DNA from: an uncultured bacterium
Lineage (GTDB): Bacteria; Patescibacteriota; Patescibacteriia; 2-12-FULL-60-25
Length of the DNA stretch: 59,807 bases
Assembly: GCA_937949995.1 (NCBI GenBank)
Contig: CALFEO010000023.1
Location: 1-59,807, forward strand
Reading direction: 5' to 3'
Made by a program: the position numbers and the translations under genes. This document shows positions 40,560 to 47,265 of this stretch, in pieces. The notes below the pieces were generated by a model. It ran no database searches. It saw nothing but the letters and a program-made list of their open reading frames with translations, and had not been told where the DNA came from. Each line of letters begins with the position of its first letter. Positions within the stretch are counted from its first letter, which is position 1.

Positions 40560-41651
40560 GTGAACAAAGACTACTACAAAATTCTCGGCGTGGAGAAATC
40601 CGCGACTGAAGACGAGATAAAGAAGGCTTTCCGCCGTAAAGCGCATGAATATCATCCCGATAAAGGAGGAGATGAGACCAAGTTTAAAGATGTAAACGAG
40701 GCTTATGGGATTTTAGGCGATAAAGACAAGCGCGCGAAGTACGATCAATTCGGCTCCGCGGCTTTTGAAAATGGCGGGTTTAACCCGGGTGCAGGTGGCT
40801 TTGGCGGTTTTGGAGGCTTTGACTTTAATCAAGGCGGGTTTAACGTCAATGTCGAAGATTTTGGCGATTTGGGTGATATCTTGGGTGGAATGTTTGGTTT
40901 TGGCGGGCGAGGATCCAGGCAAAAGCGCGGGCGCGACTTGGAAATGGAAATCAATTTGGAATTTTTGGAATCCGTTTTTGGTTGTGATAAAGAAGTTTCC
41001 ATCTATACAAATGGCGAGTGCGATCACTGCAAAGGCCAAGGCTCTGAACCGGGTGCCAAAATCAATAAATGCGAAACCTGCAACGGCTCGGGCAAGGTTC
41101 AGCAAACGCAACGCACAATGCTTGGCGTGTTTAATACTGTCGTCACCTGCCCATCTTGCAAGGGCAAAGGCCAAAAAGCCGACAAATCTTGCCAGATCTG
41201 CCAAGGTTCGGGCATACAAAAAAAAGAGCGCAAACTCAAAATCACAATTCCGGCCGGCATGCAAAGCGGAGAAGCGTTAAAATTATCCGAGCAAGGTGAT
41301 TATCCGGGCGCCGGCGGTAAAGCCGGGGATTTGTATGTACGTGTCAAAGTAAAATCCCATCCAACTTTCACCCGTGTTGACCACGACGTCCATTCAACAA
41401 TCAATATTCCTTTTACAATAATGGCGCTCGGCGGAAAAATCGACGTCGAAACGGTCGACGGCCCCGTGGTATTAAAAATCCCCACCGGCACCACCGCCAA
41501 ATCAACTTTCAAACTCCGCGGTAAAGGCGTTCCCTACATGAGCGGGTACGGCCGTGGCGATCACATGGTCACAGTCATACCCGAAATACCCCAAAAACTC
41601 ACCCGCGAACAAAAAAAGCTATTGGAGCAGTTACAACAAGAGGGGATGTAG
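40560..41651 (+). CDS. dnaJ: Chaperone DnaJ (Hsp40)
   Basis: A 363-aa cochaperone of DnaK. It has a J domain with HPD (EYHPDKGG), a Gly/Phe-rich linker, and four CxxCxGxG zinc motifs (CDHCKGQG, CETCNGSG, CPSCKGKG, CQICQGSG). C-terminal substrate domains follow with GDLYVRVKVKSHPTFTR. All catalytic and zinc residues are present. The start is GTG at 40560, fitting the family N-terminus (NKDYYKILGV). Confidence 0.97.
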   Translation: MNKDYYKILGVEKSATEDEIKKAFRRKAHEYHPDKGGDETKFKDVNEAYGILGDKDKRAKYDQFGSAAFENGGFNPGAGGFGGFGGFDFNQGGFNVNVEDFGDLGDILGGMFGFGGRGSRQKRGRDLEMEINLEFLESVFGCDKEVSIYTNGECDHCKGQGSEPGAKINKCETCNGSGKVQQTQRTMLGVFNTVVTCPSCKGKGQKADKSCQICQGSGIQKKERKLKITIPAGMQSGEALKLSEQGDYPGAGGKAGDLYVRVKVKSHPTFTRVDHDVHSTINIPFTIMALGGKIDVETVDGPVVLKIPTGTTAKSTFKLRGKGVPYMSGYGRGDHMVTVIPEIPQKLTREQKKLLEQLQQEGM

Positions 41652-42120
41652 ACTAAGCTACAAGCTACTAGCTACCAGCCACCAGCCCGACAAGCTAAGG
41701 TTCGTCATTTCTGTTCCTTAGGCGCATCGGATGTGAGAATTATCAGTCACAAGCCTCTGGCACAACCCTAAATCCCTTATCAGGGACTTGTTAACTTAGT
41801 AAACAAGTCCTCCTGATAAGGAGGATTTAGGAGGTTGCGCTAAGTCACCAGCTAATCCAACCAAGGTTCGTCGTTTCAGCTCCTAAGGCGCATCCGCCTC
41901 AGGCTGAGAATCGGATGTGAGAAATCTCCACCTCGACAACCATCTTTTTAAACTATTGTTTGTCATTTCGAATCGGATGTGAGAAATCTCCACTGTTATT
42001 ACCAGCTTGAGTTTTACAAGCGGAGATTTCTCACATGCGTTCGAAATGACAAAAGAGTTTACTGACCGTAGTTGATAAGCGGAGATTTCTCACATGCGTT
42101 CGAAATGACAAGCTGGGGTT
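41652..42120. repeat. Mixed repeat cluster
   Basis: Contains a heptamer array (about 41653-41690), GAGAAATCTCC family copies (41700-41750, 41865-42112) and a long palindrome with arms AACCCTAAATCC.. and ..GGATTTAGGAGGTT (about 41764-41836). A near-perfect CCGCCTCAGGC hairpin is nested at about 41890. No gene is seen. Confidence 0.75.
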
Positions 42121-42146
42121 GATAATTGGTTATTGAAGCTTGGTTA

Positions 42147-42176
42147 TTGGTTATTGCAACATTGTTATGATATAAT
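42147..42176 (+). promoter_or_regulatory. Promoter of the membrane gene pair
   Basis: TTGGTT (42147-42152), 18-bp spacer, TATAAT (42171-42176). It ends 9 nt before the ATG at 42186. Confidence 0.65.
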
Positions 42177-42185
42177 GTTGCTTGT

Positions 42186-42713
42186 ATGGATTCCACCGTA
42201 TCTTTTTTGGCAAATATAAATTGGGCGGCTCCAAGCTGGGATGTATTTGTTTATTTATTTTTTATTATCGGCGCGTTTTTATACGGTTTTTCTCTGGGCC
42301 GAGATCGCATTATTGTAATTTTGGTCTCGATTTACATGGCTCTCGCTGTCGTAGGCAATGCTCCGGTTATCAATCAAGTCAATATTGCTTTAAAGCTAAC
42401 GGATAATATCGTTTTGCAAATATCCCTGTTTTTGGGTTTATTCGTTTTATTGTTTTTTCTACTCTCCCGCAGTGCCCTCATCAAAACAATCGGCGAAAAT
42501 TCCGCTCCCGGCAAGTGGTGGCAAGTAATTGTATTCAGTTTTTTACAAGTCGGATTATTAATCAGCATCACTTTGTCCTTTTTACCGCTTGATACGGTTG
42601 GAGCGCTCAGCGAACAAACACGTCAGCTCTTTATCAGCGACTACGGCAAATCAGCTTGGCTTATCGCTCCAATCATTTTTATGGCACTTGGTCCCAAATC
42701 CAAAAAAGATTAA
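42186..42713 (+). CDS. Four-to-five-helix membrane protein, unknown
   Basis: A 175-aa protein with hydrophobic segments VFVYLFFIIGAFLYGFSLG, IIVILVSIYMALAVVG, ISLFLGLFVLLFFLL, WWQVIVFSFLQVGLLISITLSFL and AWLIAPIIFMALG. No family was recognised; conserved hypothetical proteins of this shape are common in CPR genomes. The stop overlaps the start of the next gene by one base (TAATG), so translation is coupled. Confidence 0.8.
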   Translation: MDSTVSFLANINWAAPSWDVFVYLFFIIGAFLYGFSLGRDRIIVILVSIYMALAVVGNAPVINQVNIALKLTDNIVLQISLFLGLFVLLFFLLSRSALIKTIGENSAPGKWWQVIVFSFLQVGLLISITLSFLPLDTVGALSEQTRQLFISDYGKSAWLIAPIIFMALGPKSKKD

Positions 42714-43315
42714 TGCATCAAATAATTTCCAATATGTCTCCTGAAAAATCTTTAAGCCGATACATCTTAGTTGTGCTAAGCGTATCCGTGGTGCTAACCG
42801 CGCTCATTATTGTCGCCATTAACGCTTACGTAAACAACGTCCGTTTATCTTCGGATAATGGATTCATCGATTCCACGCTCTCATCTTTTTCTTACAATCA
42901 AGGATACAAAGATGGCTACAATGCCGCACGCGATAGATTCAACATTATGCCATTGGAAGTCACGGCCATAAGTGGTGAAATTATAGATATCACCGGCGAC
43001 AGCGTAACCATAAACGCAGTTAATTTGAATACTGATGAATTTGTAGATGACATTTCCAACCTACGCAAAGCAACCATCAGCGAAGATACGAATATTTCCG
43101 CTCGAACAGCTTTAAGCGAAGAAGATTTTGATAAAGCGATGACCGCATGGAGAGCTTCCGGCGCCTCGCAAGGTTTACCGCCTCCGGCCGGCTTCACCGA
43201 CAAAGAGGCACAATTTTCCGATCTCCAAGTGGGGCAAAACATAACCATTACCGCAAACCAAGATATCCGCCTCGAAGAAACTTTTACAGCTGTGTCGGTT
43301 GTGGTGTTAGAATAA
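42713..43315 (+). CDS. Membrane-anchored extracytoplasmic protein, unknown
   Basis: About 200 aa with one N-terminal membrane helix (ILVVLSVSVVLTALIIVAINAYV). A soluble region follows with GYKDGYNAARDRFN and a beta-rich stretch EVTAISGEIIDITGDSVTI, which resembles OB-like folds of DUF5666-type proteins. The ATG at 42713 overlaps the previous stop; a second candidate is 42734. Function unknown; probably works with its partner in the membrane. Confidence 0.75.
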   Translation: MHQIISNMSPEKSLSRYILVVLSVSVVLTALIIVAINAYVNNVRLSSDNGFIDSTLSSFSYNQGYKDGYNAARDRFNIMPLEVTAISGEIIDITGDSVTINAVNLNTDEFVDDISNLRKATISEDTNISARTALSEEDFDKAMTAWRASGASQGLPPPAGFTDKEAQFSDLQVGQNITITANQDIRLEETFTAVSVVVLE

Positions 43316-43317
43316 CA

Positions 43318-43485
43318 AAGGGGGTTCATCAAGATTAAAGTAACAAGTTCATCAAGAGTAACTTAAGAGTTTATCAAGTTAAAAGTAACAAGTTCATCAA
43401 GAGAAGCATGGGTTACTCTTGATAAACTTTAGTCTTGATGAACTTGTTACTTAGTCTTGATGAGCTTGATGAACTTTAAACATAA
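43318..43485. repeat. Double AGTTCATCAAG palindrome
   Basis: Two overlapping palindromic copies downstream of the membrane gene pair. Confidence 0.75.
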
Positions 43486-43536
43486 ATTAACTTGTCCACA
43501 GCTTAATTCCTAGAACATAAATGCATTTATTTGGCA

Positions 43537-43565
43537 AAAAATTGACGTAAGGTCAATTTTTTTTG
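43537..43565 (+). terminator. Intrinsic terminator
   Basis: AAAATTGAC-GTAAG-GTCAATTTT followed by T's: a 9-bp perfect stem with U tract, ahead of the lipoprotein promoter. Confidence 0.85.
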
Positions 43566-43596
43566 CTAATTTTAGCCAAATAGTTATCCTATTCCC

Positions 43597-43625
43597 TTGA
43601 CAATTCATTAATTATATGCTTAAGA
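43597..43625 (+). promoter_or_regulatory. Promoter of the MopE-like lipoprotein gene
   Basis: TTGACA (43597-43602), 17-bp spacer, TTAAGA (43620-43625). Unlike most genes here the predicted mRNA has a leader of about 115 nt, with a GAAA-tetraloop hairpin (AAGCC-GAAA-GGCTT, about 43711-43724) and a strong AAGGAG ribosome site (43734-43739) 7 nt before the ATG. Confidence 0.65.
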
Positions 43626-43746
43626 TGTAGGTAGATTACGGTAAAAAACGGAATTTTCCGTCAAACCGTATCGCCTCATGCGAACATTCGACAACTGACA
43701 TGTAGAAAACAAGCCGAAAGGCTTTTCAGCCACAAGGAGATAAACC

Positions 43747-46662
43747 ATGAACCGCAACCTCAAGCTGCTTTTCACGCTTTTTGTCGCGCTGGTTGCAGCC
43801 CTTACGGGTTGCGGCGGCGGTGACGACCCCGATTACATCGCTCCGCAGATCGATTCCGGTGATTCCGGAACCGATGCTAACGAGCAAGATTCTCGACCTG
43901 ATTCGGACACCGATGCCGGTGATTCGGCTCCCGACCAAGTTCAGCCCGATACGGGCAATGATTCGGAAGTTGATTCCGGCGAAGATGTTACTCCGGATTC
44001 CGGTGAGGATTCTGATTCCGGCGAAGATGCGGAACCCGATTCCGCAGAGCCTGATGCTGATGCCGATACGCCCGATGCACCGCCCGCAGAAATCTGCGAC
44101 GGCATCGACAACAATGCCAATGGTAGTGCCGACGAAGGTTTCGAGTGCAAGCTCGGCACCTCTCTTCAGTGCCAAACCACCTGTGGCAGTATCGGTACAA
44201 CCGTCTGCCAAGCCGGCTCCTGCACCTGGAGCGATTGCACTCCTCCCGCCGAAGTCTGCGGTAACGGTATCGATGACAACTGCAATGGCAAAACCGATTG
44301 CGCGGATTCCGCTTGCATGGGCATCACAGCCTGCCAAGTCGAATCCTGCGACGGCATCGATAACAACGGCAACGGCATCGCCGACGAAGGCTTCGAGTGC
44401 AAACTCGGAACCACCGGCCTCTGCCAAACCGCTTGCGGTTCCACCGGCATGATCACCTGCGTCGCAGGTTGCACTTGGAGTGCTTGTCAGAAACCCGCGG
44501 AAAACTGCAACAACGGCGGCGACGAAGATTGTGACGGCAAAGTTGATTGTCATGATCCGGATTGTGCCTCCGCACCTCACTGCCAATGCACACCTCCCAA
44601 TATCGGAGCGGATTGCATGATTGCGGGTGAATTCTCGGAGTGCGATCCTTCCAAGCGTTGCAACTGCAGCTTCCTGTGGGATTACACCGCTACCGGTAAC
44701 TTCACCTGCGTGAATCAAGAAGTCTGCAACGGCTTCGATGACAATGCCAACGGTCAGGTGGACGAAACGTTCACTTGCGTCAAAAACTCAACACAGTCCT
44801 GCATCACCACTTGCAACTCCACGGGTCAAAAAACTTGTGGAAGCACTTGCGAGTGGGGTTCTTGCCAACCACCGGTCGAAAACTGCACCAACGGCAAAGA
44901 CGACGACTGTGACGGAAAAGCCGATTGTGCGGATCCCGATTGTGTGGGTCTGCTCCAGTGCCAAACCGAAGTCTGCGACGGCGCCGATAACAACGGCAAC
45001 AACCTCGTGGATGAAACATTCCAGTGCATCAAGGGCAGTGCCCCTGTCACTTGCCTCACTTCTTGCAACTCCACGGGCACCAAGCCTTGCCTCGCCAACT
45101 GCTCATACGGTTCTTGCCAACCTCCGGTCGAAAACTGCACCAACGGTGCTGATGACGACTGCGACGGCAAAACCGATTGCGCAGACTCCGATTGCACGGG
45201 TCTGCTCCAGTGCCAAGCTGAAGTCTGCGACGGCGCCGATAACAACGGCAACAACCTCGTGGATGAAACATTCGCTTGCGTCAAAGGCAGTGCCCCTGTC
45301 TCTTGCATCACTTCATGCAACTCCACGGGCACCAAGCCCTGCCTCGCGAACTGCTCATACGGTTCTTGTCAACCTCCGGTCGAAAACTGCACCAACGGTG
45401 CTGATGACGACTGCGACGGCAAAACCGATTGCGCAGACTCCGATTGCAGTGGCACTCCCGCTTGCGTGAGCCCCGAAAACTGCACCAATGGCGTCGACGA
45501 CGACGGTGATAATCTCACCGATTGCGCCGACCCCGATTGCTCTGCGGACGTGGCTTGCCACGATTTCGGCACTTGCCCCGCGCAAAGCCCCACCGGTGTT
45601 CCATACACCTGCGGAACTTGGCAACAAGACACGGTCCCCAACTCGATCTTCCTGATCAAGTCCGGCTGTGCCAACTCCGAGTTCAACCAATGGGCCATCG
45701 GCGGAACGTACACGGATGTCAAAGCCATCCGTCTCACCGGTAATCACACTTGGACCGATGTACCCCTGCCTGTCGAAGGCAAAACATACATCGCCAGCCA
45801 AGAGGTCATCTGTTTGGGGCAGAGCAATGTGTTCTTGCTCTACAACAATGATGACGGCGGAGTGATTCTGCATTGGAACGGATCTTCCCTGATTCGTCTG
45901 ATACCTAATCAACTCACCGGAATCAACATCATCGGCCTCACCGGCACCGGCGCCAACAACCTGTGGTTCACTGGTTATGGCAATGGCAACGGTTACCCAA
46001 CGGCCTACTTGTACAAATGGAACGGCTCGTCGCTTTCCCAGCACGAATTGCCGGTTACTCAAGGCAAGGTCTTCCGCGCCCAAAAGTTCTTCCGCGCGAG
46101 CGACAACGGTATCTACCTCGCGGGCATGGAATTCGACCCCAACAACTACGGCGATTCGGTGACTCACACTTCCATGCTCCTGCATTGGGATGGCTACTCC
46201 TGGGCTAAGGTTCCGGGGTCTGAAAGCTTGATGCAATTCGTGAACGTACATGGAAGTTCTTCCTGTGATCTGATGGCGGTAGGCGGAAAGCATACTGCTA
46301 ACGGTTTCATGGGCGCAACTTTTCATCGCAACGGTAACCAGTGGGTCACGCAAACACACACCAATCTAGATTTTGTCCATTCAGTGGTCAAGATCTCTCC
46401 ATACAAGTTCGTGCTTCAAGGGCATGAAGATACCGGCGGTGCCAGTGGTCAAATGTGGATGGGTGCTTACAACGGCACCGAAGTTGGTTGGAGTAAAAAC
46501 TTCAGCTACTATTCCGAAGGTTCCAAGTTCTATTCAGGCGGACCAACTTGGAAAATACCCGGCACCAACATCATCATGACAGCCGGAGATGGCGGTCACG
46601 GTGCCAGCGACCCTTCGGGCGCCGGTACCTATGCCTTCGTCTTCCGCTCTACATGTCAGTAA
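43747..46662 (+). CDS. Large MopE-like cysteine-rich lipoprotein
   Basis: A 971-aa secreted lipoprotein. The signal peptide ends in the lipobox LTGC (about residue 22), followed by an Asp/Ser/Glu-rich linker to about residue 115. Cysteine-rich modules then repeat, each with a CDGxDNNxNGxxDE putative metal-binding motif (MopE/MXAN-type) and a DDxCDGKxDCADxDC motif. Two 84-aa modules are near-identical at DNA level (unit 252 bp, about 44971-45474). The C-terminal 400 residues look like a beta-propeller with LLHWDG/VILHWNG strands. This architecture is typical of myxobacterial surface proteins. Its strong ribosome site, leader and GC-richer codon use differ from the neighbours, suggesting transfer or an assembly join. 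Confidence 0.85.
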   Translation: MNRNLKLLFTLFVALVAALTGCGGGDDPDYIAPQIDSGDSGTDANEQDSRPDSDTDAGDSAPDQVQPDTGNDSEVDSGEDVTPDSGEDSDSGEDAEPDSAEPDADADTPDAPPAEICDGIDNNANGSADEGFECKLGTSLQCQTTCGSIGTTVCQAGSCTWSDCTPPAEVCGNGIDDNCNGKTDCADSACMGITACQVESCDGIDNNGNGIADEGFECKLGTTGLCQTACGSTGMITCVAGCTWSACQKPAENCNNGGDEDCDGKVDCHDPDCASAPHCQCTPPNIGADCMIAGEFSECDPSKRCNCSFLWDYTATGNFTCVNQEVCNGFDDNANGQVDETFTCVKNSTQSCITTCNSTGQKTCGSTCEWGSCQPPVENCTNGKDDDCDGKADCADPDCVGLLQCQTEVCDGADNNGNNLVDETFQCIKGSAPVTCLTSCNSTGTKPCLANCSYGSCQPPVENCTNGADDDCDGKTDCADSDCTGLLQCQAEVCDGADNNGNNLVDETFACVKGSAPVSCITSCNSTGTKPCLANCSYGSCQPPVENCTNGADDDCDGKTDCADSDCSGTPACVSPENCTNGVDDDGDNLTDCADPDCSADVACHDFGTCPAQSPTGVPYTCGTWQQDTVPNSIFLIKSGCANSEFNQWAIGGTYTDVKAIRLTGNHTWTDVPLPVEGKTYIASQEVICLGQSNVFLLYNNDDGGVILHWNGSSLIRLIPNQLTGINIIGLTGTGANNLWFTGYGNGNGYPTAYLYKWNGSSLSQHELPVTQGKVFRAQKFFRASDNGIYLAGMEFDPNNYGDSVTHTSMLLHWDGYSWAKVPGSESLMQFVNVHGSSSCDLMAVGGKHTANGFMGATFHRNGNQWVTQTHTNLDFVHSVVKISPYKFVLQGHEDTGGASGQMWMGAYNGTEVGWSKNFSYYSEGSKFYSGGPTWKIPGTNIIMTAGDGGHGASDPSGAGTYAFVFRSTCQ

Positions 46663-46712
46663 CGCGCGCAAAGCGCGTTCTCGGTCAAACCCCCAGGTGA
46701 ATGGGGGTTTTT
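46663..46712 (+). terminator. Terminator of the lipoprotein gene
   Basis: Two hairpins. AACGCGC-GCAA-AGCGCGTT lies just after the stop. AAACCCCC-AGGTGAAT-GGGGGTTTTT (46687-46712) is a canonical rho-independent terminator. Confidence 0.85.
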
Positions 46713-46720
46713 AGTTGGTG

Positions 46721-47217
46721 TCACCCTCACCCTGCCCTCTCCCTTGAATATGGAGAGGGTGGTAAAATGGGGGTTGTAAGAATAAGAATATGAATTATTA
46801 TAGGAGGATAAGAACAGAGAGAAGAAGAGAGTTGCGAAAGAATGAAACTGAAGCGGAAAGGATTATGTGGATTTATTTGCGGAAAATGCGCATGGCCGGA
46901 TATATATTTCGGAGGCAACATTCTTTGGATAGATATATTGCCGATTTTTATTGTCCTTCAACTAAGCTTGCTATAGAGCTGGATGGAGGTATTCATGATA
47001 CGGAAACGCAAAAACAGTATGATAAACATAGAGATCAAGTAATCAATAATTTAGGTGTAACAATTCTTCGCTTTAAAAATCAGGAGGTTATAGATGACCC
47101 AACACAAGTTTTGCAAACTATCCGCAACAAACTTGATTCGCTGTATATATCCAATTAACTCAAAAAATCCAGCTCACCCTCTCCATAATCGAGGGAGAGG
47201 GAAGGGTGAGGGTGTGG
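46721..47217. mobile_element. DUF559 cassette flanked by about 40-bp inverted repeats
   Basis: The left repeat (46721-46762, TCACCCTCACCCTGCCCTCT..) and the right repeat (47173-47217) are inverted copies differing at few positions. Each contains its own CCCTCTCC..GGAGAGGG hairpin. Between them is only the nuclease-like gene. This looks like a single-gene mobile unit of about 500 bp. Confidence 0.6.
46790..47158 (+). CDS. DUF559 (Vsr-like) endonuclease-fold protein
   Basis: A 122-aa protein of the DUF559 family, related to very-short-patch repair nucleases. RKNETEAERIMWIYLR near the N-terminus is followed by YIFRRQHSLDRYIADFYCPSTKLAIELDGGIHD, with the PD-(D/E)xK acids (D in IADFY, E in AIELDG) and ILRFKNQEVI. 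It is probably a DNA nuclease. It sits alone between 40-bp inverted repeats, which may be its target or mobility signal. Confidence 0.9.
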   Translation: MNYYRRIRTERRRELRKNETEAERIMWIYLRKMRMAGYIFRRQHSLDRYIADFYCPSTKLAIELDGGIHDTETQKQYDKHRDQVINNLGVTILRFKNQEVIDDPTQVLQTIRNKLDSLYISN

Positions 47218-47265
47218 AAAAACTTCGCCAACAAAGTATAATGTGTGTTATAATATTCTTGATTT

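Noticed and set aside
41700..42112. Possible CRISPR array (repeated GAGAAATCTCC units)
   Set aside because: Repeats alternate in orientation, spacing is irregular, no unique spacers of constant length and no cas genes are present.
43726..44718. 330-aa frame antisense to the MopE-like gene
   Set aside because: It is a shadow produced by the repetitive Asp/Gly/Asn codons of the sense strand.
45355..46359. 334-aa frame antisense to the MopE-like gene
   Set aside because: Same reason; no start signal or recognisable domain, while the sense frame is continuous with a signal peptide and terminator.
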